Origin: Ridgeia piscesae
Taxonomy: Eukaryota; Annelida; Polychaeta; Sabellida; Siboglinidae
Length of the DNA stretch: 64,000 nucleotides
Direction: 5' to 3'
Assembly (NCBI GenBank): GCA_025642075.2
Contig: JAODUO010000577.1
Span: 51,001 to 115,000 of the forward strand
Below the pieces are notes generated by a model, which made no database searches, had not been told where the DNA came from, and saw nothing but the letters and a program-made list of their open reading frames with translations. The translations under genes were made by a program, and so were the position numbers. Positions 1-31,500 of the stretch are shown here, piece by piece (position 1 is the stretch's first letter; each line of letters starts with the position of its first letter).

Positions 1-17134
<17,134 letters not shown>

Positions 17135-17495
17135 CAGTCTTCGATATATACTAGGAGTGAAACAAAAGTATTTGACAGCTTCCCGAAACCCTTCTTCCAA
17201 GACTAGTCGGGAAAATGGAAGCCATATATACTAAGCTGGTCATTTGATCTAAATGTCGTATATAATATAAATTACAGTAAAAGCAGTAAATAATGCCTAT
17301 ATAAAAGTGATCACAAATTTTATATAAATGAGTTGGAATATTAACTTCTAGACTGTTTTGGAAAGTCATATGCATGTGAAACTACGAAACTAAAATTTAC
17401 CTGAATGTAAATACGGAAATTACAGCGGCGGTGTGGGCTTATGATGCATCGATGGCTAATGACTATGTTTATTGACACCTTTCTATAATCTGAAA
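17135..17495. promoter_or_regulatory. Shared divergent promoter interval of GIT and ANKRD13
   Basis: 361 bp lie between the GIT start codon (minus) and the ANKRD13 start codon (plus). This interval must hold both 5' leaders and transcription starts unless there are upstream non-coding exons. It is free of tandem repeats, unlike nearly all surrounding non-coding DNA, and contains CpG-bearing patches (GCGGCGGTG at about 17425, CATCGATGG). No TATA box can be assigned with confidence. Confidence 0.65.
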
Positions 17496-17594
17496 ATGAG
17501 TTCCTCTTCTTGGAAGAAACATAATTTCCCCATACACTGGCTGGTTTGGCACAACGAATACCACAGAGTAGACGAGGAGCTTAAGAGCGGTGGA
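17496..17594 (+). CDS. ANKRD13: ANKRD13 exon 1
   Basis: 33 codons from ATG (context CTGAAAATGAG) to donor GTAAGT. Encodes [20 protein letters not shown] and then [13 protein letters not shown], matching the vertebrate YPLHLLVWKNDYRQLEKEL start. Phase 0 join to [10 protein letters not shown] of exon 2. Too short for an open-frame scan, so easily missed. Confidence 0.93.
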
Positions 17595-19455
17595 GTAAGT
17601 GACTCTAGACTCAAGTCGGTTTGTCTGATCAAACAAATCCCAGAACACTGAACAGACGGACGAACACTGCCAAAATACTAACCGGGAATTGGGGATACCT
17701 ATGAATAGCTCATTCGTGAAGCTTTTTTAGTTTGTTCACAAGACACAATTACAGGATTGGGGCTAGAAGGTATTATGTGGCATTAAAACAACAGTTGTGT
17801 ATGTGATGGTACTTTCTCTTTCTAAAATTACAGGTAAATCATGTAACACCAGAGGGTGGGCAGCGGTACAAGGGCAGGATTTTTGGTGACTTTGCAAAAA
17901 GAACTCAATGTACTAACTGCATGCACATAGTGAACTATTGAAATTTCGTCCTGATATATGTTGCAACATGAGAAGTGAACGTTCCTCCATAAGAAATGAT
18001 GGATACACAATGGGTAAATTAAGATCAGAAAACAATTAATAAAGCAGAAACAGTCAAGGATATTGGAGTAACGTTTGTCTCATCACTTAACTTTGAGGCA
18101 CATATGTCAGAAAAAATGAATAAAGCCAATTCTATGATGGGGATAATTCGACGCACTTTTGAATACCTAGATGACAAGTGTTTTTCTACGGTTTTTAAGT
18201 CTCTTGTCCGACCACATATTGAGTATGCAAACCAGGTATGGAGTCCGTATTTAACGAAGCACATAACAGAACTTGAAAATGTTCAGCGTCAATCAACTAA
18301 ATTAATTCCTGGATATAAAGAACTTGATTATAAAGAACGCCTAGAAAGATTAAACCTACTAACATACATACCAAACATACCGTCGTCTTAGGGGATCGAG
18401 ACATGATAGAAATTTACAAAATATTAACTGGGAAATATGATTCTTCTGTTACATCAAATTTTGTTACATTAAGGGAAAATGATTCAATAACGAGAGGGCA
18501 CAACCTCAAAATATTTAAAGAAAGATGTCGATTAAACATCCAAAAAAAATCATTTATATACCAATCTACTGATGTATGGAATAGTCTGCCACAGTCTGTG
18601 GTAGATGCTCCATCAGTACAATAATTTGAAGTAAGAATTGATAAACTATGGAAAAATCATCCTATAAAAATGATTTTACTGCACCACCTCTACTATGGAC
18701 TGTGTCACCTTTAGACGCATGCGCACAGTCTCAAAACAATGCTCAAGACAGAGCTGGCACAAGAGGCAGGAATGCCTAATACTAGCCAGAAAAGGACCTG
18801 TAAGAACATCTCTACACTGTGCAGCAAATATATTATGTGCACCGTAACTATAAACCGACCCCACATATAATTACTTGGTAATTAAACGTTTATAACGTCA
18901 CAAGTGACCACGTATTTTTGAAATACCTGTGTAGGTTTAATACATATGGTTGTAGTTTAGTATATTTAAAATAGCATAGTCTTTATGGTTAATTGCGTAT
19001 GGTCATATTCAAAATGTTTAATTGATGTAAACAATAAGAACATCATTGCCCATTTTATAGCTTCTAATTAAGTTCTATATTTTCACCAAAGACAAAGTGT
19101 ATGCAATTGTAATTTCTCAAAATTTGAATTGTATGACACATTTTCAGAGTATTTGACTGATATGTCAGTATTATCTTGTGGATGTTGTTTATTTCTGTAA
19201 TGTTTAACAACAACATTTCAATAGTATTCTTAATGGTCTCTATATAGTGTTTCCAAATCATGCTGTAATTATTATTTTTTTTTTTTATAAGTTATCAGTG
19301 GTCATTGGCATTAACGTTGGCACTCTGGAATATCTGCACATTTTAAACATCACTGGTTATCTTTTTATATCATCCACAATTTTTTTACATTTAAGTGACT
19401 TGGGACATAACACAACAGCATGTCTCATTAAACAATTTAATACAACACACACACA

Positions 19456-19525
<70 letters not shown>

Positions 19526-22500
19526 CTTTCAAGGTGACCTGATAACATTTCAGTCCATGCAAGCAGTGATTTAAAACATGGTTTTTTTTTTTTCAAATGA
19601 GGACATCATGACATTTCAAGTGAATTTTTTTTTCGGGCATTTTGTGCCCCAATAATCCTATGGATTTTGGGACAAAGTGAAGATGGAGAGAACATTATCT
19701 TCAGATGTAGTGATACGGTTTCTTGGTTCACATTATTTAGTATATTAATAAACTTTTTAGTTTTCTCCATATATTTGGGCTGCATTTCACAGCCTTCTTC
19801 AGCAGACTGTCATGTCACATGACCTACATCATGTGACACAAGCTTAAAATGACCGTGAAAACAAAAAACAAAACAACTTCTTGACAGGTAAAGAATTTAC
19901 TATATGGGGGAATTGTAGTTTCTATATTTGATTGATATCTTTGTGTTTTTCTGTGTGCAGTATGATGTGGAGATCCAGGACCCCCGGGGGAGAACCCCCC
20001 TTCATCTGGCTGTGACCCTGGGGCATCTGGAGTGTACACGGGTCTTACTGAGACATGGTGCAAATGCAAATGCTGAAAACAGCAAATACTGGACAGGTCA
20101 GCAGCATATTGATCAGTGAAATGTTTATGTGAAATTTTACCAAAACAAATGCAGATGAATCTAGTGTTTTTTATGCTTCATGGGCCATTCCAAACTTGTA
20201 TCAGTAAAAATAAATAGTGAAACACCATTTGGGTTCTCAGCAGAGATGGAGTGAGTACAATACAAATGTACTCGAGTACGAGTACGATTACTTTGAACAT
20301 GCATGAGTACGAGTACGAGTACACAGAAAACAAATGTACTCGAGTACGAGTACGATTACTTTACAATATACTCGAGTACGAGTACGATTACTTTAGAATG
20401 TAATCATGATTACTTTCATGATTACTTTAATGAATATCCTGTTTCTAACATAAAGGCAACTTTCATGGAATCCCTAGGTGTCATTCTTGTTCTGTTGTTG
20501 TGTCACTAATGTTCTAATTGATTACTGCTATCCACTATCCAGGTGTTATTATTATTAATAATTAGACGACTTTCTCAGGTATTGGATGAATCATTTAATG
20601 CTGGATTAATAATTTAATTTATGGTTTCTGAAGCAAATACAAATAGGAGGCATTTAAGAATTTCAAATACACATGATCAAATACATTACAATAACAACAC
20701 TTCAAAACCAGGGGGGGCATATTCAAAAGAGTATCCAATTCAAATATGTAGTATATTAGATGGGTCCAGACATGGGGTCAAATACATTTGTATTTGAAAA
20801 TATTTAAATACTTTTTTAAGTATTTGTATTTGATGTTTAGGAATTATAAGTATTTGTATTTAAATACTTTCCTAAAGTATTTGACTTTTTCAAATATTTT
20901 TTCAAATACATTGTCAGTATCAACATTTCTTTTTCACTGTCACATGTAATGCCTGCCAAACTGATTACCTTAATGCACTGCAACTTCACCCAACAGTGCT
21001 AATTACTGTTGAAGACACTTAAGGCCACACGCTCTCCTAAAAATACTGATTTTTCGAGTTTTTATTTTTTATTTTTTAGAATTTTTTTTTCTTCATATTA
21101 CTATATTATTATTATCTAACTATCGATATGTGTGTTTTATAGATAATACTAAAACATCCAAGTGCAATAAAAACGAACATTTATAACAGGCCTATTGTCT
21201 TAGTGTGATAATCTGACGCAACCACGATAGAAAAATACGGCATTTTCAACGACCGCATGCTCCGCCATATTTGCCCACACCCCAACATATTATACATCCA
21301 CGTGTAGCTTCACTTTCGCAGTGCATCATGGTAGCAATGGTTCTGCAAAATCCTTGGTACATTTGGAGCATTTTGACCTAGAAGAGGCCCCCCCCTGTGG
21401 CGAGAAAGCGTCGCTACGATTGGTCAATGACAGAGAATCCCCCAGGCTCAGCGCGCTGATTGGCTGTCGGCCAGGAAAGCCCCGCCACAAAGGAATTTTC
21501 CTTCGCAGTTCGCCATTTTAGCCTTGTTTCACTTCGCGCGTAGTATTGCATTTTATCGAAAATGTCTGGAAGATACGGAAAAACCAAGCGGCAGTTTCGT
21601 TCTAAACTACTGTCTAGACGCCGACAGTTGAGTTTGGCACGTTTGGTGATCCGGAAAAAGCAGGAAGGCGATGATGAAGTGAGTGCCGACGCACCCGCCG
21701 TGGCCGCCGTGCCTGGACCCAGCGCTGACCCAATTCAGCTTGACGTACGTATAAACTATCAACATTTGCATCAGGATATCATTCATAATATTTTCAGGCA
21801 ACTAATGTCTTGCCAACTTATGATAACGAGGGCTGAATATTATCCTGACACCAGTATTCAAAGATGCCATAACGCTAGGTCCAGGCTAATTTATTAGGTC
21901 ACACTTTGTGATTGTGTGGCACTGTAATGTTTACATTTTGCAGACAATTATGTCTATGTTTTTATACTATACCACATACGTTAGTATATGTGATTATGTT
22001 ATACAAGGATTCTTGTAATGTTAGACATAATCACATATATTGTGACATAGTTTGATTGATAATATTTGATATTATTGTCAGAAATGTGAATGTCAAAATA
22101 TAAAACCTGTGCTTGTTATATTGATGTCAGTTATTATTGTCCAGTTCATTAGACCAGCGGTTAGTTTTAAATTTTTTTTTGCTAGTTGTCAGACATACAA
22201 TATACTAACAAATAATTTTCTATGCAGGTTGATTCTGAGTTGGAGCCCCCTCAGCCATCAACATCTACAGCCACAACCCCCATCTCGGCTACCAAGCGAA
22301 AGTTTGGCTACAGACAGGGACTGCCACTGCGGGAACACATCAGTGCTGCTGAGCCATGTCAACGCCCCATCGAGACATCATTTGTTCGCTGCTGCATGAT
22401 GTCAGCACTGGTGAGAGGCTTGGCATGTACCGAGTGCAGTGAGCCAACACTGAAGATCCGTGCCATCGACCGTCGCCTCGGCCTTGTGTGTCTGCTCGAG

Positions 22501-25500
22501 ACATATTGCACTACGTGTGGGGCAGTGTTGAACTCGACGCTGTCATCCGACCGAGTCGAAGAGGAGAAAGCAGGCAACGTGCCTTTTGTTGTCGTCCGCC
22601 AGGCTGTGGCCGCAACCATGGACATGGGTGTGGGCCATGCAGGTCTCGTCAAGCTGTGCCGCTTCATGGACATGGAGCCCCTGCAGCACAAGTCCTACTC
22701 GAGGCACGTGAAGGCTGTCACTGCTGCCAACATGACGGTGGTTAGCAGCCTATTTGACGATGCGGCCAAAACTGTGCGTCAGATGTACAGAGAGCGTGAC
22801 CCACATTTTCTCAAAACCAAATGATGAACAATATATATCAATGGAAAGACAGTCGACTATAGAAGCATTGCATGAATTGTTATAACAGCAGTTCGATTTT
22901 TGCCTGTGAAATTTGTTATTGCAATGTTGAGAAACTTCAATGCCCGTTTTCTCAGTAAAGTGTTTTTTGGTCGATGAGCAATCTCTTGTTCGCTAGTACT
23001 CGGTTATTTATCAACAGAATCCTCTGAAATTTTCAGCATTTCTCCACAAGATAATTTGCTAGACTATGACAGTCTCATATTTTAGATAACCTATTTGGAT
23101 TACATGTAAAATCATGACTTTGATGGAGAAATTTACTTACGGAAATTAGCAAAGATTCAAAAATTCATATAAATTGTTTTTGTAAAGTAACCAAAAAAAT
23201 CAATCTGTCATAGTCTGCTATTTTATGTATTCTATTGATATGCTAAGTTTGAACACATTTGGTCAATCCATTTTCCAGGTACAGTTTTCACGGTGAAGCA
23301 ACCAAAATTTTAGTTATGGGGTGACTACACCGCCACCTGGTGGACAATTTTTTTATAATAAATGTGTAAAATTGTTTTTATATATAAATGATGTTATCCT
23401 AAAATTTCAATAAGCTAAGGTGAAAAATAACAAAAACAGATTTTAGGAGATCATGTTGCCTTAACAGCAGGCTTCCCCGTGGCCCTGCAGTGACCACAAC
23501 TTGTGATTGCTCAGAGCCAGAGGATGGATTAGCACCTAACAGTGAACATAGGTCAATATTCCCTTTTGTTCTTTAGTCAGGCTTAAATTTGGCACCAGTT
23601 TATTCTGGTTTCCTGGCTGACTTTGAAGTTGAGCCTTCCTCACAACATCATAGCAATGATTAGCAGTGTCTCTTCTGAGGGCAACATAGGCATTATATTA
23701 TTATGGACCTCCTGGCTTAACAAACAAACACTGTATTTTGGCCTTTACCTCTTTCAGTCAGTTGTCACTGTAGCAATAACAATACTCCCTAGCACTGGTC
23801 TGCCTGTCATCATATGAGCAAAACACTAATTATGCCTATAAACTAGATGTCTCAATATATGTATTGCTTTTCTTTTACCTACATAGTAATACAAAATGAA
23901 AAGTATTTGAAAAATATATGAAAAAGTATTTGAAATACTTTTCAATGTATTCGTATTTAAATACATTTATATTTAAAAAGTATTTGTAATTGTATTTGTA
24001 ATCCCTCAAGAATATTTGTATTTAAATACATTTCAATGTATTTGACCCCATGTCTGGATGGGACAAACACAGAATAGTTGTGGATTTAGAACAGGCTTAC
24101 AGTTTGCACTTAATTAAACATAATAGACAGGGATTTAGCAGCTAACCGCCCAGACTGTGTCAGGATTCTGGATGTTGGAAATATGACCAGTCATTCACAC
24201 CATACTGACAGAGCAAACAGTACAGGTGGGGCTGTGGCCTGGCTTCTAAAATTACAAAGCAAGATGTTAGGGGATGCTTATCTCCTGCAGTGCTTCCCAG
24301 GGACTGTCACAATATAACTTGTACTTTGTACTAAGTAGGAGGGTGAGGAGATGTTGCTTCTCTGGGAAGAGAAGGTATTAATTATGGAAATCTGACTGAA
24401 TATTTATTTAACTGAAATGCTCAACAGTAATAGAAAATGAATACATTGATTATTATTACATTTATTAGATTACTTCTAATATTGCCATTTTTATTTGTCT
24501 AATATATTTGCTTGCAACTGTTCATATGAAAAAAATGTAATCGTGAGAAGTAATCGTGAGTAAGATTACTTTGGTAATGTACTCGAGTACGAGTACGATT
24601 ACTTTCATTCGTACTCGAGTACGAGTACTCAAAAAGTACTCGAGTACGAGTACATGAGTACGATTACTCCATCTCTGGTTCTCGGTAATTTTTGCTAAAT
24701 GTGTATCAGGACATCTATTTGATCTAGAGTAATATTCATGTGATTGCTGCATATTAGTGATTGTCCCTGTACGAGCTGTCAGGAAAAGTCGTGATCTAAT
24801 GTGTGTATATTTCTTGGGATTCCTGCATAATGTGTCCCATGGTGTTTGTTGTTTTATGAACATCCGAATCTATTAACCAGATGGTGACTGCTGCGATCCG
24901 GATATATGTCTGCTGTATATCAGTGCATGATAATGTATAATATTTATGTTCTTTTCTGGGCTTTTAGTTGTGCAAGAAGCCATCAGCACTGGAGATCCTG
25001 AGATCGTACAACTTTGTCTTCAAAGTCGAGACTATCAACGTCACAGCCAGCGTACCGGAGATGTGCCCAGTTTACTGAAGAAGCTCAGAGAGGTGCATAT
25101 ACAATCACAGTGTACAGTTTATACAATCATAGTGTACAATTTATACAATCACAGTGTACAATTTATACAATCACAGTGTACAATTTATACAATCACAGTG
25201 TACAATTTATACAATCACAGTGTACAGTTTATACAATCACAGTGTACAGTTTATACAATCACAGTGTACAGTTTATACAATCACAGTGTACAATTTATAC
25301 AATCACAGTGTACAATTTATACAATCACAGTGTACAATTTATACAATCACAGTGTACCATTTATACAATCACAGTGTACAATTTATACAATCACAGTGTA
25401 CAATTTATACAATCACAGTGTACAATTTATACAATCACAGTGTACAATTTATACAATCACAGTGTACAATTTATACAATCACAGTGTACAATTTATACAA

Positions 25501-28500
25501 TCACAGTGTACAGTTTATACAATCACAGTGTACAATTTATTCAATCACAGTGTACAATTTATACAATCACAGTGTACAATTTATACAATCACAGTGTACA
25601 ATTTATACAATCACAGTGTACAATTTATACAATCACAGTGTACCAAATTTTTTCAATCACAGTGTACAATTTTTCACAGTGTACAATTTATACAATCACA
25701 GTGTACAATTTATACAATCACAGTGTACAATTTATACAATCACTGTACAATTTATACAATCACAGTGTACAATTTATACAATCACAGTGTACAATTTATT
25801 CAATCACAGTGTACAATTTTTAATTTCAATCCAAAAAGTGTACAGTTTATACAATCACAGTGTACAATTTATACAATCACAGTGTACAATTTATACAATC
25901 CCGTGTACAATTTATACAATCACAGTGTACAATTTATACAATCACAGTGTACAATTTTTACAATCCAGTGTACAATTTATACAATCGCAGTGTACAATTT
26001 ATACAATCGCAGTGTACAGTTTATACAATCACAGTGTACAGTTTATACAATCACAGTGTACAGTTTATACAATCACAGTGTACAATTTATACAATCACAG
26101 TGTACAATTTATACAATCACAGTGTACAGTTTATACAATCACAGTGTACAGTTTATACAATCACATTGTACAGTTTATACAATCACAGTGTACAGTTTAT
26201 ACAATCACAGTGTACAGTTTATACAATCACAATGTACAGTTTATACAATCACAGTGTACAATTTATACAATCACAGTGTACAATTTATACAATCACTGTA
26301 CAATTTATACAATCACAGTGTACAATTTATTCAATCACAGTGTACAATTTATACAATCACAGTGTACAATTTATTCAATCACAGTGTACAATTTATACAA
26401 TCACAGTGTACAATTTATTCAATCACAGTGTACAATTTATACAATCACAGTGTACAATTTATTCAATCACAGTGTACAATTTATACAATCACTGTACAAT
26501 TTATACAATCACTACAATTTATACAATCACAGTGTACAATTTATACAATCACAGTGTACAATTTATACAATCACAGTGTACAATGTATACAATCACAGTG
26601 TACAATTTATACAATCACAGTGTACAATTTATACAATCACAGTGTACAATTTATACAATCACAGTGTACAATTTATACAATCACAGTGTACAATTTATTC
26701 AATCACAGTGTACAATTTATACAATCACAGTGTACAATTTATTCAATCACAGTGTACAATTTATACAATCACAGTGTACAGTTTATACAATCACAGTGTA
26801 CAATTTATACAATCACAGTGTACAATTTATACAATCACAGTGTACCAAATTTATACAATCACAGTGTACAATTTATACAATCACAGTGTACAATTTATAC
26901 AATCACAGTGTACAATTTATACAATCACAGTGTACAATTTATACAATCACAGTGTACAATTTATACAATCACAGTGTACAATTTATACAATCACAGTGTA
27001 CAGTTTATACAATCACAGTGTACAGTTTATACAATCACAGTGTACAGTTTATACAATCACAGTGTACAATTTATTCAATCACAGTGTACCAAATTTTTTC
27101 AATCACAGTGTACCAAATTTTTTCAATCACAGTGTACAATTTATACAATCACAGTGTACAATTTATACAATCACTGTACAATTTATACAATCACTTTCAA
27201 TTTATACAATCACAGTGTACAATTTATTCAATCACAGTGTACAATTTATTCAATCACAGTGTACAATTTATACAATCCAGTGTACAATTTATACAATCAC
27301 AGTGTACAATTTATACAATCACAGTGTACAATTTATACAATCCCCAGTGTACAATTTATACAATCACAGTGTACAATTTATACAATCACAGTGTACAATT
27401 TATACAATCACAGTGTACAATTTATACAATCACAGTGTACAATTTATACAATCACAGTGTACAATTTATACAATCACAGTGTACAATTTATACAATCACA
27501 GTGTACAATTTATTCAATCACAGTGTACAATTTATTCAATCACAGTGTACAATTTATACAATCACAGTGTACAATTTATTCAATCACAGTGTACAATTTA
27601 TTCAATCACAGTGTACAATTTATACAATCACAGTGTACAATTTATTCAATCACAGTGTACAATTTATTCAATCACAGTGTACAATTTATACAATCACAGT
27701 GTACAATTTATACAATCACAGTGTACAATTTATACAATCACAGTGTACAATTTATACAATCACAGTGTACAATTTATACAATCACAGTGTACTCAACAGA
27801 ACAGAAACTTCACATGTGGTCAGTTGTTATTGGCTGGATACTTGTTGTACATACAACACTACATTTTCAACTCTGTTTAGAAAATGTACTTGCCTTGTTT
27901 TTGTTTGGAAATTTAAATTTGTGTAATGTATAACATCGTAACACATCATATATTTAAGTTGGCCTAACATGATCAATATGTTTTAAAATGTATTGAGGTT
28001 ATTAGGGTCAGTTATTGAGGTCCAGATATGTTGTGCTATTTTTTGGTAATGCCATTTGTACGTATTCTATGGTTGTATTGGTTTATGTAAATTAACACTA
28101 GATGATGCTGACTCGCCATACAACCATATCTTGTGTTTAATAATGATGTTTTTGGTCAAACAGTGTTGCCAAATTGGTTAGACATATTAGAATAATTTTG
28201 TTCAATGGATTTCTTTTTCAGGCTCCGGATTTCTATGTGGAAATGAAATGGGAGTTCACAAGTTGGGGTGAGTAGGCGAAGGTAGTCTGGGTGGGCAGAA
28301 AGAAATAGTTCTCTCCACATGTTAATACACAATTTCACTGATCAACTATATTTTTTCACATGGGTATTTTCTTCATATTTTATAGTACCATGATATAATT
28401 TTGTAGTAAAATCAATTATGTGATTACTTTGTAGGATGCATGTGTAATCAGCAGTTTATTACATATAATATAGGTTTAGCCATATATATATATATATATA

Positions 28501-31500
28501 TATATGGATGCACGGACGGACGGACGGACGGACGGATGGATGTTTATTCAGAACATTGTCATTGGCAAAAAATAAATACATGTATATAAGACAAATGAAC
28601 AAGATTAAATCTTGTACATGTGAGAATCCAGTGTCTCAAGTGGGTACATAATACTACATATGAAATGTTGATGTTTCGTGTAAATTTACCCGTCAAATGT
28701 TTATGTGTACATATATGTATAGACACTTACATATACATCTGAGTGAATAGTTCTATGTACAATTGTGAGTGATTAACTACAACATAGATCATGTCTTTTC
28801 ATAGTAGTAATGCTACGTATAGGACAAGCAACTTTTATAGGGTATATTATTTCATGTCTTAATAATTTCTCTCTTTGCCCAGTTCCTCTGATATCACGAA
28901 TCTGTCCAAGTGATACATACAAAGTGTGGAAGAGTGGTAAGACAAGTGGCCTGTATCCTTACATTTATTCTTTTGATGTTTCAAAATACTGTATTATGCG
29001 TATCCTTTCAAAATATACATATCTAACAACATAATATATAATTATATATATTAAAGATATAATTTTTAGTATTCATTATGACAGGTTCCAATAAAGTGAT
29101 AACCTTTGAAAATTGCTCAAAAGTATGTGTTTATGTAGAAGGCTCAAATGATTGATAAGTTGCCAAAATTGCTGATACAATGTGTAGAAGAAACAGTTGA
29201 CATTGTTGCTTATTTGACAGGTGCCAATGTGAGAATTGACACAACACTTTTGGGGTTTGACAACATGAACTGGCTGCGGGGAAGTCGAAGTTTCATCTTC
29301 AAGAGTGAACGTACGTCTCCCAACATCCTAACACATCTCTGTCAGTCTCCCAATTTCCTAACACATCTCTGTCAGTCTCCCAACCTCCTAACACATTTCT
29401 GTCAGTCTCCCAACTTCCTAACACATCTCTGTCAGTCTCCCAACTTCCTAACACATCTCTGTCAGTCCCCCAAACCCTTCCTTAACCCCCCCAAATCTCT
29501 GTCAGTTTTCCCCCAACCCTTCCTTAACCCCAAAAATCTCTGTCAGTCTCCCAACCTCCTAACCCATCTCTGTCAGTCCCACAACCTCCTAACACATCTC
29601 TGGCAGTCTCCCAACTTCCTAACACATCTCTGTCAGTCTCCCAACCTCCTAACACATCTCCATCTGTCTCCTAACACTATAACACATTTCTGTCAGTGTC
29701 CCAACCTCCTAACACATCTCTGTCAATCTCCCAACCTCCTAACACATCTCTGTCAGTCTCCCAACCTCCTAACACATCTCCATCTGTCTCCTAACATTAT
29801 AACACATTTCTGTCAGTGTCCTACCTCCTAACACATTTCTGTCAGTGTTCCAACCTCCTAACACATCTTTGTCAGTGTCCCAACCTCCTAACACATCTCC
29901 ATCTGTCTCCCAACCCCATAACGTATCTGTGTCAGTGCCCAAACCTTGTAACACTTCTATGTCAGTTTCCCAACCTCCTAACACATCTCTACCAATGTCC
30001 CAATCTCGTAACACATTTCAGTCAGTGTCCCAACCTCCAAACACATCTTTACCAGTCTCCCAGCCCCATAAGACATCTATGTAAGTCTCCCAACCCCCTA
30101 ACACATCTCCACCATAATTGTAAGGTGGTCATATTACTTAGATTATCATAATTATGAGGTGGTCATGTTACTGAGGTGATCATAATTGTGAGGTGGTCAT
30201 GTTACTGAGGTGATCATAATTGTGAGGTGGCCATGTTACTGAGGTGATAAAAAAAAAAAAAAATTTTTTTTTTTTTTTTTTTAATTGTGAGGTGGCCATG
30301 TTATTGAGGTGATCATAATTGTGAAGTGGCCATGTTACCGAGGTGATTATAATTGTGAGGTGGCCATGTTACTGAGGTGATCATAATTGTGAGTGGCCAT
30401 GTTACTGGGTGATCATAATTGTGAGGTGGCCATGTTACTGGGTGATCATAATTGTGAGGTGGCCATGTTACGGGTGATAAATTGTAAAGTGGCCATGTTA
30501 CTGGGGTGATCATAATTGTGAGGTGGCCATGTTACTGGGGTGATCATAATTGTGAGGTGGCCATGTTACTGGGGTGATCATAATTGTGAGGTGGCCATGT
30601 TACTGGGGTGATCATAATTGTGAGGTGGCCATGTTACTGGGGTGACAAATTGGAGGTCCATGTTACTGGGGTGACTAATTGTGAGGGGGCCTTTTACTGG
30701 GGGACAAATTTGTGAGGGGGCCGACGGGGGATCAAAGGAGGGGCCCATGTTAGGGGGGATATAATTGTGAGTGGCCAGACGGGGGGATCATAAGTGGGGG
30801 GCCATTTAGGGGGTGATAAAATTTGTGAGGGGGCCCATGGAGGTTTTTTAAATTTGAGGTCCATTTACGGGGTGATTAATTGTGAGGGGGCCAGTTACTG
30901 AGGTGATCATAAACTGGGGGCAGCTGAGAAGCTTTTTTTGTAGGGGTTTTTAGGGGGTGGGGGTTGGGTTGGGTGACAGAGGACGCGGCGGTGGCGGGAA
31001 GGGACCACGACGAGGCGGGGGGAGTGAGGTCACGAGTGTTGCCCCCGGCAGATGTCGCCTCGCTCCTCCCAGGGATAGTGACACGTGTCCTTTGTTCCTA
31101 CATCCATTTTGGGAATAAATCCTTTTTCCCTTTTGTCTCATACATTGATAATGAAAAGACACAAAGTTTTCTTTTGTTTTTTACACCCTGGAATTTAAAA
31201 ATTTTTTTTGTGTTTTTTACACAAAACCCTTGGGTAAAGGGTAGCATCGTTTTCTTTGTGTTTTCTTACACCATGGGATAGAATGACACATGTTTTGGAG
31301 GAAACGTCTGCCGCACCTTAACACCCTCGTTATAGAAACTTTGACACAAAATATATATACTGTACAATTGAGTCCATGTCTAGTTTTTGTAATGAGCTGC
31401 CGTCGTCACGTACGGCTCATAGTGGAACAAACACTATTTTCTCGTCTCGAGCTAAATGTGGTCAGTGTCACAGCTTACGTCACCCAGTCTACAAGATAAC

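Larger units (their letters stand above)
17595..19960 (+). other. ANKRD13 intron 1
   Basis: Contains a LINE reverse-transcriptase fragment (18008-18700) and a (TA)n run (19461-19523). The remainder is AT-rich and shows no coding signal. Confidence 0.7.
20767..24056. mobile_element. Second DNA transposon nested in the first (level 2)
   Basis: Inverted termini CAGACATGGGGTCAAATACA (20767) and its complement ending CCCCATGTCTG (24056), flanked by an 8-bp duplication with one mismatch, GATGGGTC (20759-20766) and GATGGGAC (24057-24064). The inner flanks are strings of ATTTGTATTTAAATAC. Again hAT-like by target-site length, without its own transposase. Confidence 0.85.
20241..24677. mobile_element. 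Outer hAT-like DNA transposon (nest level 1)
   Basis: Terminal inverted repeats CAGAGATGGAGT (20241) and ACTCCATCTCTG (ending 24677) are perfect over 12 bp. They are flanked by an 8-bp target duplication with one mismatch, GTTCTCAG (20233-20240) and GTTCTCGG (24678-24685). Subterminal clusters of the palindrome-forming motif GTACTCGAGTACGAGTAC lie just inside each end. CAGAG-type termini plus 8-bp duplication point to the hAT superfamily. The interior is occupied by a second element; no hAT transposase is seen, so it was probably a non-autonomous element before insertion. Confidence 0.85.

Noticed and set aside
24946..27933. 995-codon open frame (and parallel 908 and 688 codon frames)
   Set aside because: It is ANKRD13 exon 3 followed by a stop-free 22-bp intronic array; all three frames are open and the conserved protein continues at 28222.
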